Both the position numbers and the translations under genes were made by a program. A stretch of 64,000 nt of DNA. Origin: Bacteroidota bacterium. Its GTDB lineage: Bacteria > Bacteroidota > Bacteroidia > Chitinophagales > Chitinophagaceae. Numbering within the stretch: the stretch's first letter is position 1; each line of letters opens with the position of its first letter. Positions 29,091 through 36,881 of the stretch are shown one piece after another. Location of the stretch: contig CANGFA010000007.1 in assembly GCA_947453145.1 (NCBI GenBank), positions 24,353-88,352 on the forward strand, in the 5' to 3' direction. The notes beneath the pieces were generated by a model, which ran no database searches, was not told the origin of the DNA, and saw only the letters and a list, made by a program, of their open reading frames with translations.

Positions 29091-29858
29091 TTATTTTGAA
29101 TGTTTCCAGTTAATTCTTCTACCTACATAGCATTTTATAGTCGTTCCGTTTGAGGCATTTGTTAAGCCTCTTCCAATTCCAAAATTAAATTCATATAAAG
29201 GGTGTAAAAATAAATCGAGGGCAAGAAATAATTGATGCTCTTGATTAGGTAATCTGGTTGGATTAAATAATTTTCCGGTATTACCATAATATTCAAACCC
29301 AAGGTTGGCTTTACTAGAAGCACTGTAAGCGTACTTTATATTGGGTTCAAATAAGTATTCTTTATTAGTGAAGGAAACACCCACATTCGGGTTAAAAGAT
29401 AAATAATGTGCGCCCACTGTTTTGTCAAAAATGGGTCTAATCTCTGCACCCCAATCATTGTCTTTAGTTGTGGGGTCTATAGAGCAGCCAATTTCGGAAG
29501 ATAAGCTAATGCCCAATGGAAGTCCCCAGTTGTCTGGTACTTTAACTCTTGGCCGAATATTGGATCCAGTATATTGTGTTTTGCCATTATTATTATAAGT
29601 GAAAACATAAAATCCAAATTCAAAATTCTCACTTATTCCGGTTGTCACTTCTAATGTTTGTAAAAAGGGGTGATAGTTTTCATTGAATTTTGGACCGGTA
29701 CTAGTGTAGTTGGAATGCAACTCCACCATAGTTGTATATTTAGGTGTTGTAGCTGAACCATATACCTGAATTTCATTTGCATCTTGTGCAAAGCTATTTT
29801 TTGTAAATAGTATTGCCATAAGTAAAATGCAGTAATTGTATAAAATGCGATATTGCAT
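29091..29858 (-). CDS. Exported beta-barrel-like protein, unknown function
   Basis: About 255 aa from the ATG at 29858 (an in-frame ATG ten codons upstream at 29888 would put a charged stretch before the signal peptide). Signal peptide YCILLMAILFTKNSFAQ. The mature part is strand-rich: ISENFEFGFYVFTYNNN, GLPLGISLSSEIGCSID, HYLSFNPNVGVSFTNKE, LFLALDLFLHPLYEFNFG, and resembles small outer-membrane barrels that sense or move solutes; no named family is recognised. It begins 18-48 bp behind the ATP-grasp-like gene and may be the fourth gene of that operon. Confidence 0.68.
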   Translation of the reverse strand: MQYRILYNYCILLMAILFTKNSFAQDANEIQVYGSATTPKYTTMVELHSNYTSTGPKFNENYHPFLQTLEVTTGISENFEFGFYVFTYNNNGKTQYTGSNIRPRVKVPDNWGLPLGISLSSEIGCSIDPTTKDNDWGAEIRPIFDKTVGAHYLSFNPNVGVSFTNKEYLFEPNIKYAYSASSKANLGFEYYGNTGKLFNPTRLPNQEHQLFLALDLFLHPLYEFNFGIGRGLTNASNGTTIKCYVGRRINWKHSK

Positions 29859-29905
29859 AAAAGAGATTTTGGCAAAGGTATGAATCAAATTTGTTACTAA
29901 TTCTT

Positions 29906-31099
29906 CTAAATTTCAAAATAAGCAAGACTGCCACCTACCCATGTGGCATTTGCATTATAGCCCACACCTATCATTTTGCCTTTACTTAAACGTGCCAAAT
30001 TTAATGTGGCTATATATTTTTTAGTATCATGGTCCCAAAAATAAAAAAGCCTTATTTCCGTTTTAGCAGGCCCGGTAGGTGTTTCTATCACTGGGGCGTA
30101 ATTTACTTTTTCTTGTAAAATCCATTGGGTAGGATCTTTTATGGAATCTATGACCTTGGGCGCTATGTCTATAATAACGCCTTGTCCTGCATAGGAAAAC
30201 AAAGGCTTTAAAACATAGTTATCAATATCTGCTGGAATTATTTTTACATTAGATAAAAACTGAGTAGGCGGCACCGCACTACTTTTTAGGTAAGGCAGGG
30301 TATACTTACTAATGCTGTAAAAATGATTGGGGTGGGTTACCCATTCAATATCAAGTTTTTGTAATAGTAATTTACCCTTGTCTTGCATAAATTCAGATTG
30401 CTTGTTAAGTTCATCCCAAACAACTCTATTATAAATCCTTTCAATCTTATAATCAACTCCATCTCGCTTATAAAACAATTCATTTCCAACTACAAAAATG
30501 GCACTTAAACATACAATGGGAATATCCAATAATTGATGTGTAATATAAAAGTCAATTTTTGTTTTTTGTTCATGAGGGAATAGCTCTAAAAGTACGGTAT
30601 GCTTATTCGTATTGCCTTTGATAATTTTTTTTAAATGAGTAATATATTTTTCATCATCATATCCATTTAAGTAGGGACTGAATCCAGCTGGAATTCCAAA
30701 ATTTTTTCTAAACGCTTTGTCGTGCAACCATTCAAATCCAAATAAGGATGGAAAGCCTTGAAGTTCAATCAATTTTGGAACCGTTATATTATTTTCATCT
30801 TTACAAATGGCAAAATCCATTACAATACATTCAGGCAAACCCCCTTCATTGGGAGGGGTTAATACCTGTTTGAATGAATCTTTGGTTTGAGCTGCAAAAT
30901 GGGGACTTGTAATAAATTGACAAATTTCGTCGCCGGCTTTTAATAATGCTTGCTTTGTTTGTATATCAATAAATACGGGCGTTTCGGCTAATCTAAATTC
31001 AATGGTATTTGGAAAATCTTTTTGCAAATCAGCTACCAGATGTTGATATTTCTGCTCCGTAAAGGATTGATTGTATTTATTTCTGACAGAAGTTATCAT
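29906..31099 (-). CDS. ATP-grasp-like ligase, uncharacterised
   Basis: 397-aa soluble protein. The C-terminal part reads like an ATP-grasp nucleotide and metal site: YVLKPLFSYAGQGVII (Lys for ATP, about 293-308), WILQEKV (about 325), TEIRLFYFWD (about 347) and NLARLSKGKMIGVGYN (about 367-382). The N-terminal ~200 residues (VMDFAICKDENN, ELQGFPSLFGFEW, HTVLLELFPHEQKTK) resemble glutathionylspermidine-synthase or preATP-grasp organisation, but the match is loose. Its start overlaps the amidotransferase stop by 4 bp (ATGA). An amide-forming reaction on an unknown substrate is inferred. Confidence 0.6.
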   Translation of the reverse strand: MITSVRNKYNQSFTEQKYQHLVADLQKDFPNTIEFRLAETPVFIDIQTKQALLKAGDEICQFITSPHFAAQTKDSFKQVLTPPNEGGLPECIVMDFAICKDENNITVPKLIELQGFPSLFGFEWLHDKAFRKNFGIPAGFSPYLNGYDDEKYITHLKKIIKGNTNKHTVLLELFPHEQKTKIDFYITHQLLDIPIVCLSAIFVVGNELFYKRDGVDYKIERIYNRVVWDELNKQSEFMQDKGKLLLQKLDIEWVTHPNHFYSISKYTLPYLKSSAVPPTQFLSNVKIIPADIDNYVLKPLFSYAGQGVIIDIAPKVIDSIKDPTQWILQEKVNYAPVIETPTGPAKTEIRLFYFWDHDTKKYIATLNLARLSKGKMIGVGYNANATWVGGSLAYFEI

Positions 31100-31881
31100 G
31101 TTAGAATGGCTTTATCCAAAAAGTTAGGTATGAAGTGTGTATAGGTATAATGTATCGGGGAGGTTTCGTCTAAATGATTCATAATACGTTCCCATTTTTC
31201 AAGGCCAAATTCATTTAGGATGAGTTGTTTGGTAGCATATTCATTAAAGAAAATAACCAACTCTTTTAAGTCAGCTTCGGGATGGAACTGTACCCCATAC
31301 ATTTTTTCTGAAAATTTGATAGCCATGATGGCGCGTTCTAAAGGAACTGATGGTCTCATTTTTTCTAAAGCCATAATTTGCGCATTCATCAAATTTATTT
31401 TTTCATCGTTGGGTTCAATAATTTGATAAGATCTACTTTCCATGGCATAAAAAGTTTCTTCTAATCCATTAAATAGTTCGTCTTCAATTAAAGAATGGAC
31501 AGGGAGTACGCCAATTTGTTTTGATTTTCTCAAGCATACTTTTCCTAAATCAAAATGCCTACAAGCTATTTGAAAACTATGGCAGATTAAAAAAACAGGT
31601 TTATGGATGGCATACATACGATCGAGCCATTGGGTATACAACACATCCCATTTTTCTGTAGCGCTATCTAATGGAGAACCTGGACCTCCGCTTGATATAT
31701 AAATATGATAGCTATCATCTGGAATTTCACTTTTCCCTCGGGTGTTATAAATATTTAGTACAATCTCTTGCCCCCTTTTGTTTCCCCATTCATGAATAAT
31801 ATTATTAATACAGCGCATACCCATATTTGGGGCTCCGTCATACATATCCAAAACGGCTATTTTAATTGGGGACGATCCCAT
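31096..31881 (-). CDS. Class I glutamine amidotransferase-like protein
   Basis: 261 aa. Glutamine-hydrolysing triad residues are visible: nucleophile Cys in FLICHSFQIAC (about residue 101), His and Glu in MYGVQFHPEAD (about 206-216), and the oxyanion strand SSGGPGSPLD near 55. The elbow reads ICHSFQ rather than GxCxGxQ. Similar proteins are annotated as GMP-synthase-like amidotransferases, but no synthase domain is attached. It overlaps the M42 gene by one base upstream (TAATG) and the ATP-grasp-like gene by four downstream, so all three are translationally coupled. It probably supplies ammonia to, or removes gamma-glutamyl groups for, the neighbouring ligase (inference). Confidence 0.8.
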   Translation of the reverse strand: MGSSPIKIAVLDMYDGAPNMGMRCINNIIHEWGNKRGQEIVLNIYNTRGKSEIPDDSYHIYISSGGPGSPLDSATEKWDVLYTQWLDRMYAIHKPVFLICHSFQIACRHFDLGKVCLRKSKQIGVLPVHSLIEDELFNGLEETFYAMESRSYQIIEPNDEKINLMNAQIMALEKMRPSVPLERAIMAIKFSEKMYGVQFHPEADLKELVIFFNEYATKQLILNEFGLEKWERIMNHLDETSPIHYTYTHFIPNFLDKAILT

Positions 31882-33029
31882 TATAAGTAACTTAAGTTTG
31901 TTTTAGGGCTCAATTGAAGTAAAGTTTCATACATCAATTGAATAGTATCCGCAATATCTTTTTTATGAATCATTTCCACTGTAGTGTGCATATATCTTAG
32001 TGGAATTGAAATTAATACAGAAGGGCAACCATCGTTTGCATAAGCAAAACTATCTGTGTCCGTTCCCGTACTTCTGCTTAAGGTTCTAAATTGGACAGGT
32101 ATTTTTTTAGCTTTTGCAGTTTCCTCTACAATGGCTAATAATTTATTGTGGATCGCTGGTGCATATGCTAAGGAAGGACCTTTGCCACATTCAATATCCC
32201 CTTCAATGGCTTTATTAATCATTGGTGTATGGGTATCATGTGTTACGTCAGTTACAATGGCAATATTAGGTTTAATACGACGTGCAATCATTTCAGCACC
32301 TCTTAACCCAATTTCTTCTTGCACTGCGTTAACCACGTACAATCCAAATGGCAGTTTCTTTTTATTTTCTTTTAATAGTCGGGCTACTTCAGCTATCATA
32401 AAGCCACCTACGCGGTTGTCAAATGCACGGCCAATAATAAAATCATGAGCCAGTTCATCAAAACCTTCTTCGTAAGTAACTACAGCACCAATATGTATAC
32501 CTAATGCTTCTACTTCCTTTTTAGATCTTGCACCACAGTCCAAAGTAAGATTATCCACTTTTGGTTGTGGTTCTTTTTGTTCTGGGTTGCTTAATCTGGT
32601 ATGAATCGCTGGCCATCCAAATACCGCTTTAACTGGTCCTTTTTTTCCATGTATCCAAACACGCATACTAGGCGCAATTTGATGATCCACGCCACCATTT
32701 CTTTTTAAATAAATTAAACCTTGGTCACTTACATAATTAACAAACCAACTAATTTCATCGGCGTGTGCTTCAATGACCACTTTAAAAGGGGCATCAGGAT
32801 TAATAACGCCAACGGCCGTTCCATAAGGATCTGTAAAAGTAGTATCTACATATTTGGAAATATAGTTTAACCAAAGTTTTTGGCCACTAGATTCAAATCC
32901 AACTGGGGAAGGGTTATTAATATATTCTTTTAAAAAAGAGTATGCTGTTGCATTTAGAATGTCTTTTTTGCCAGTGGGTTTAGAAGTTTTCTTACTTAAT
33001 TTTACTGTTTTGACTGTAGCCTTTGCCAT
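31881..33029 (-). CDS. M42 family metallo-aminopeptidase
   Basis: 382-aa di-metal aminopeptidase of the FrvX/TET-type M42 family. IEAHADEISWFV (metal His/Asp) near 85-96, GRAFDNRVGGFMIAE (bridging Asp) near 200, VQEEIGLRGAEM (catalytic Glu pair) near 235 and VTDVTHDTHTPM near 265 are all present; the C-terminal metal His lies in RYMHTTVEMIHKKD. It starts MAKATVKTVK with a Lys-rich tail; an in-frame TTG ten codons upstream is not preferred. First gene of the coupled M42, amidotransferase, ATP-grasp cluster; divergent from the LuxE-like gene. Confidence 0.9.
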   Translation of the reverse strand: MAKATVKTVKLSKKTSKPTGKKDILNATAYSFLKEYINNPSPVGFESSGQKLWLNYISKYVDTTFTDPYGTAVGVINPDAPFKVVIEAHADEISWFVNYVSDQGLIYLKRNGGVDHQIAPSMRVWIHGKKGPVKAVFGWPAIHTRLSNPEQKEPQPKVDNLTLDCGARSKKEVEALGIHIGAVVTYEEGFDELAHDFIIGRAFDNRVGGFMIAEVARLLKENKKKLPFGLYVVNAVQEEIGLRGAEMIARRIKPNIAIVTDVTHDTHTPMINKAIEGDIECGKGPSLAYAPAIHNKLLAIVEETAKAKKIPVQFRTLSRSTGTDTDSFAYANDGCPSVLISIPLRYMHTTVEMIHKKDIADTIQLMYETLLQLSPKTNLSYL

Positions 33030-33109
33030 GAAATAGTGGTTTAAATTTATCAAGTGCAAGATACTACATATTGCATTTAAATTTTAGGCCGTTTTCTTGA
33101 TAATATTGA

Positions 33110-33117
33110 TACTTTTG
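33110..33117 (+). promoter_or_regulatory. -7 box TACTTTTG of the LuxE-like gene
   Basis: Exact TAnnTTTG match 20 bp before the ATG at 33138; predicted leader about 16 nt. No TTG at the right distance was seen. Confidence 0.5.
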
Positions 33118-33137
33118 CGCTTTCAATTTGCCCATTC

Positions 33138-34118
33138 ATGAACACGCCTTTTGACATTAATCAATTATGGAATTTGCCAGCCAATGATTTCCTGGATACT
33201 GCAAAGCAGTTATGTGTTTTCCAGGCAAAAAATAACCCCGTTTATAAACAATGGATAGAACTTTCCAATCAATCTGTTGGGCGTATCGAAACCGTCAATG
33301 CAATTCCTTTTTTACCCATTTCTTTTTTTAAAAACCAGGATGTATTTATAGGAGATAGGCCATCTACTTTATTTGAGAGTAGTGGCACCACCCAGGACGT
33401 GGTGAGTAAGCATTGGGTAGCAGACATTTCCATTTATGAACAGAGTTTTATAAAATGTTTTCAAAAATTTTATGGGAAACCTGCCGATTATTGTATCATA
33501 GGATTGTTACCCTCTTATTTGGAAAGACAGCACTCTTCACTCGTGTATATGGTAGATAAATTAATTCAATTATCTGGGCACCCTCAAAGTGGGTTTTATT
33601 TAAATGAATTTGAAAAATTAGATGAGGTATTAAAAAAGCTAGAAGCAAATAAAATACATACTTGGTTTATTGGTGTAAGTTTTGGTTTAATTGATTTTTC
33701 AAACGCCTTCCCGCAACATTTAAAGTATGCTACTGTAATTGAGACGGGTGGAATGAAAGGGCGTAAGGAAGAATTAACTAAAGAGGAGTTGCATGGGCTA
33801 TTAAAAAAGAATTTGGGTGTTGATAACATTCATTCAGAATACGGAATGACCGAATTGTTAAGCCAAGCCTATTCATTAGGGAATGGTATTTTTAGGTGCC
33901 CACCTTGGATGAGCGTATTGGTAGGTGAGGAACAGGATCCAACTGCTTTAAAATCAAAGGGGAGAGGCGTTTTGCATATCATTGATCTTGCCAATATATA
34001 TAGTTGCGCATTTATTGCAACCCAGGATATGGGAGAAGTATATGAGGATGGAACTTTCCAGGTGCTTGGAAGGGCAGACAATAGTGATAGGAGGGGTTGT
34101 AGCTTGCTTGCTATTTGA
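33138..34118 (+). CDS. LuxE-like acyl-protein synthetase (orphan)
   Basis: 326 aa, adenylate-forming family related to LuxE, which activates fatty acids with ATP and passes them to a cysteine. The P-loop-like motif LFESSGTTQDVVSKHW (about 75-90), the VIETGGMKGRKEEL segment near 195-208 and NIHSEYGMTELLSQAYS near 232-248 (adenylation motif) are present, as is the C-terminal GRADNSDRRGCSLLAI. LuxC/LuxD or luciferase genes are absent, so it is not bioluminescence; in Bacteroidota such lone enzymes are common and may act on an acyl-carrier or envelope substrate. Confidence 0.82.
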   Translation: MNTPFDINQLWNLPANDFLDTAKQLCVFQAKNNPVYKQWIELSNQSVGRIETVNAIPFLPISFFKNQDVFIGDRPSTLFESSGTTQDVVSKHWVADISIYEQSFIKCFQKFYGKPADYCIIGLLPSYLERQHSSLVYMVDKLIQLSGHPQSGFYLNEFEKLDEVLKKLEANKIHTWFIGVSFGLIDFSNAFPQHLKYATVIETGGMKGRKEELTKEELHGLLKKNLGVDNIHSEYGMTELLSQAYSLGNGIFRCPPWMSVLVGEEQDPTALKSKGRGVLHIIDLANIYSCAFIATQDMGEVYEDGTFQVLGRADNSDRRGCSLLAI

Positions 34119-34201
34119 TATTCCGTTTTTGTTATTTAAGGTAAATTAATCTTAAATTAATTTTAAGACCCTACTAATTAATGAAGGATTAAAAAGTAGT
34201 C

Positions 34202-35662
34202 TTAGTCCTTTAGCAGCTTTTCAATCTCATGTATATACAAATTATTCAAACCATAATTGTATTGCCTTTTATCTATCTTGTCTCTATTTTTTACGACTAA
34301 GGGTTCGGTACTTTGCGTTGCCATTTTAAATTTCTGGTTAATTTTTATAAAGTAGTCGCTTCTACTTTTGTTTTGCGTAAGGGTATCTTTTTGTTGTACA
34401 CCAATAATTTTATTTATTGTTTTGGTAGAGACTTCCTCCCCTTTTAGGTTACTGTTGTATAATATTTCAATGAGCTCTTTTTCAACAATATTGATAGCGT
34501 TAAAAAAGTTCTGGTAAAAAATAGCAACCACTTCTTTTGGTATTTTTTCCCTTTTAAAGAAGGTTGATCTTAAAGTAATTGCAAGAAGGATAAATAATAT
34601 ACCTATAAAAAAGCCATATTTATATTGACTATAAAAATTGGTAATAGATTCTATAAAGAAATTCTTATTAGCGTATACTTGACTAGTATTTTTCAAGTCC
34701 AACCCTTTTAAATTTAAAGTCGTTTTTGTCCAACTTAATGAATCGTTATCATGAAGTTTCATAAAATACAAATCACTGCCTAAATTAAATTGAAAACCTA
34801 CTTCAATGCCACGCTTGTCATTATTATAAGTACTTAACCAGGTTTCACGCAATTTGTTATTTTCTTGAACATTGAACTTTCCAATTGTATTGGCTTCAAA
34901 ATTAACCCAGTAAAATTCAAGTTGACTTTGAAAGATATAAAGATTATTAATGTGCAACTCCATTTCACGAGAGTGGTTACTACCAAATATCTTTTTAAAG
35001 TCTGGGTTTAACTTTCCAAGTGTATTCCACGCCCTTGTATTAAAATCGTAAATGTAACAGCTGTCTGTGGAAGCAATATCAAAAGAGTAGGGGTAATTAG
35101 GATAGTAATAGGAATTAGTCACATATAATTTGGGGTCTTTCCTATTATCAATAAAATGAAAGGTTGCGTCTCGTTGGTCGTCAAAGTAGGTTGGAACGGT
35201 CTTATTGGTTTGAATTAATTCCCATTGTCTGGTTTGGGGACTGTAGTAAGTTAGAATGCCCCTAATTTGCCAAAAGCCTAAACCTCCAATTTGATATAAA
35301 GTGTCTTTTACAAAAAAGTTTTGAGTATAAAAATTGGATCCTGAATGGGTAGTTAAGTCCACTCTGTCCAATTTTACCATTCCTTTGTCTTTAACAGCCT
35401 TATAAAGTCGTCCAGTTCCTAATGGCTGTAAATACACATCTTTGCCTTTCTTAATTACGTTTGAGCCGGTAAAAAGGTCATTCCCCATTCCAAAACTAAA
35501 GGAGTTATTAATCGTAAAGTTGGTATTATTCACTGAGTCATCTAGCAAAAAAGATAAAAGTTGAACCTCATGTCTTTTTAATGGGTTACTTTCCTTTTGT
35601 GCAAATAAGGAGCTAGTTGAGTTAACAAACAATAAAATGAATAAGAAATTTTTCATACGCAT
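34202..35662 (-). CDS. Unrecognised exported protein with a single membrane span
   Basis: 486 aa. Signal peptide (FILLFVNSTSSLFAQ, about 5-21), then a periplasmic region of about 320 residues with repeated YxxD/W patterns (SNFYTQNFFVKDTLYQIGG, RQWELIQTNKTV, SCYIYDFNTRAWNTLGKL) that suggest Kelch-like or beta-propeller blades, one transmembrane helix near 345-366 (YGFFIGILFILLAITLR), and a cytoplasmic tail of about 120 residues (FNAINIVEKELIEILYN, KTINKIIGVQQKDTLTQNKS) with the look of a small DNA- or protein-binding helical domain. The topology resembles a one-component sensor. No known family assigned. Convergent with the LuxE-like gene. Confidence 0.65.
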   Translation of the reverse strand: MRMKNFLFILLFVNSTSSLFAQKESNPLKRHEVQLLSFLLDDSVNNTNFTINNSFSFGMGNDLFTGSNVIKKGKDVYLQPLGTGRLYKAVKDKGMVKLDRVDLTTHSGSNFYTQNFFVKDTLYQIGGLGFWQIRGILTYYSPQTRQWELIQTNKTVPTYFDDQRDATFHFIDNRKDPKLYVTNSYYYPNYPYSFDIASTDSCYIYDFNTRAWNTLGKLNPDFKKIFGSNHSREMELHINNLYIFQSQLEFYWVNFEANTIGKFNVQENNKLRETWLSTYNNDKRGIEVGFQFNLGSDLYFMKLHDNDSLSWTKTTLNLKGLDLKNTSQVYANKNFFIESITNFYSQYKYGFFIGILFILLAITLRSTFFKREKIPKEVVAIFYQNFFNAINIVEKELIEILYNSNLKGEEVSTKTINKIIGVQQKDTLTQNKSRSDYFIKINQKFKMATQSTEPLVVKNRDKIDKRQYNYGLNNLYIHEIEKLLKD

Positions 35663-35961
35663 TAATAGATCACAAAACTATAAAAAAATACAATAAGAAA
35701 TTTACTTATTTGTATTTATATAAATAATATAAATCATTAATATGTATTGTGTTATTTTTCAATATTAAATATCTAAAAATAATTTTTCACACCTTTCATT
35801 ATGTAATTTAGAAAATAAACTAGCAGATATAGCAAATTTGTGATAGAAATAAAAAAATTCAATATTTTAAATTAAAGAAATATTAAATATATAAAAAATA
35901 TTATCCTTTGGGGGAAGGATAATCGGGGTGGTGGGGATTCGTCTCTATCACCCCAACTTTT
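35663..35961. other. Very AT-rich intergenic region with two hairpins
   Basis: The 299-bp gap between the unrecognised membrane-protein gene and the DMT transporter gene holds no plausible coding sequence. Its first ~230 bp are extremely AT-rich; the last 60 bp contain two well-formed hairpins (listed separately). Confidence 0.6.
35892..35923 (-). terminator. Terminator of the DMT transporter gene (minus strand)
   Basis: On the minus strand a 9-bp perfect stem (ATTATCCTT, loop CCCCCA, AAGGATAAT) is followed by ATTTTTTATAT. It lies 40 bp past the DMT transporter stop. Confidence 0.6.
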
Positions 35962-35962
35962 T
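35925..35962 (+). ncRNA. Candidate small-RNA 3' end: UUCG-capped hairpin plus T run
   Basis: On the plus strand GGGGTGGTGGGGA (35925-35937) and TCTCTATCACCCC (35942-35954) form a 13-bp stem with three G-U pairs around a TTCG loop, followed by AACTTTTTT. The G-U pairs become A-C mismatches on the other strand, so the structure belongs to a plus-strand RNA. No plus-strand gene lies within 1.8 kb upstream, so a short independent transcript is implied. The 5' end and promoter are not clear (a CAAATTTG at 35833-35840 is one candidate). Confidence 0.35.
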
Positions 35963-36756
35963 TAAATAACTTCCTCTTTTTTAATAAGCAATACCCCTGC
36001 AATTACCAACCCCGTTCCCAAAAGCTGCTGCCAATTTAAGATTTCACCTAAGATTAAATTTGCCTGAAATAAAGTGGATACGGGTCCAATACTAGTAATG
36101 ATGGAAAGATTATTACTTCCTAGTCTTTTCATTCCTGTGCTAAGTAAAAAGGAAGGAATTACAGTAGCAACCATGGCCAAGGCAATTACATACCAAATGA
36201 TATTGGATGGAATAGGATATACAATGGATTCTAAAGATCCTTTGCTTAAGGTCTGAATAATATAATGTGAAAATATACCAATGCTTGCTGCAATCATGGC
36301 TACGCTTGTGTATATGCTTGCCCCCATCACAGGTACTAATTTTCCCGTTCCAACTAAATAAAAAGCATAGGTAATTCCACAAAGCAATACCATTACTGAT
36401 CCATAAATAAACATGTGAGTGTTAGACATCAAATACAATTCCCCCCAATAGGCAATCCCAATTCCTAAATAAGTTATTAAAATCGAAATCCATTGACGTT
36501 TTGTAATGGGAACTTTAAATAGCACTCTATTAATTACCAATGCTAAAGTGGGGTATACAAATAATATAATCCTTTCAATACCTGCGCTTATATATTGTAA
36601 TCCAATAAAGTCAAATAAGCTACTCATGTAGTAACCAAGAACACCCATGGCAATTGCCCAAGCAAAATGGGTTTTTGAAATGGTTCCTTTTAGTTTTGAT
36701 TTGTTTAATATAAGAACAATTAAGTAAAAAGGAAATGCTATTAACATCCGCAACAT
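35962..36756 (-). CDS. EamA/DMT family transporter, N-terminus out of frame
   Basis: Drug/metabolite-type inner-membrane transporter. The open frame from the ATG at 36756 gives 264 aa with about eight or nine helices and two EamA halves (second half about 130-262, ending with NLILGEILNWQQLLGTGLVI). It lacks helix 1. Reading upstream in the same frame gives 46 more residues ending SAIDATTLL and containing NQGFLIAILGTILFSTKAIW, a good EamA first helix, with no ATG, GTG or TTG. The intact gene would start at the ATG at 36895, inside dapD, if one A were removed from the A6 tract 36878-36883. So it may be frameshifted, slippage-dependent, or a sequencing error. Substrate unknown. Confidence 0.82.
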   Translation of the reverse strand: MLRMLIAFPFYLIVLILNKSKLKGTISKTHFAWAIAMGVLGYYMSSLFDFIGLQYISAGIERIILFVYPTLALVINRVLFKVPITKRQWISILITYLGIGIAYWGELYLMSNTHMFIYGSVMVLLCGITYAFYLVGTGKLVPVMGASIYTSVAMIAASIGIFSHYIIQTLSKGSLESIVYPIPSNIIWYVIALAMVATVIPSFLLSTGMKRLGSNNLSIITSIGPVSTLFQANLILGEILNWQQLLGTGLVIAGVLLIKKEEVI

Positions 36757-36881
36757 AAGTAAGGTTGTGGCGTCAATAGCACTTTCTTTAAAACAAAGTT
36801 TTATCCAAATAGCTTTGGTGGAAAATAAAATAGTTCCTAGTATCGCTATTAAAAAACCTTGGTTATATGATGGTTGCTTTT

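Noticed and set aside
33138..34118. Bioluminescence operon suggested by the LuxE-like protein
   Set aside because: No luxA, luxB, luxC or luxD nearby.
35925..35954. T-arm of a tRNA or tmRNA 3' end suggested by GGGGATTCG and CACCCC
   Set aside because: The loop and stem do not match T-arm geometry and no acceptor, D or anticodon arm is present.
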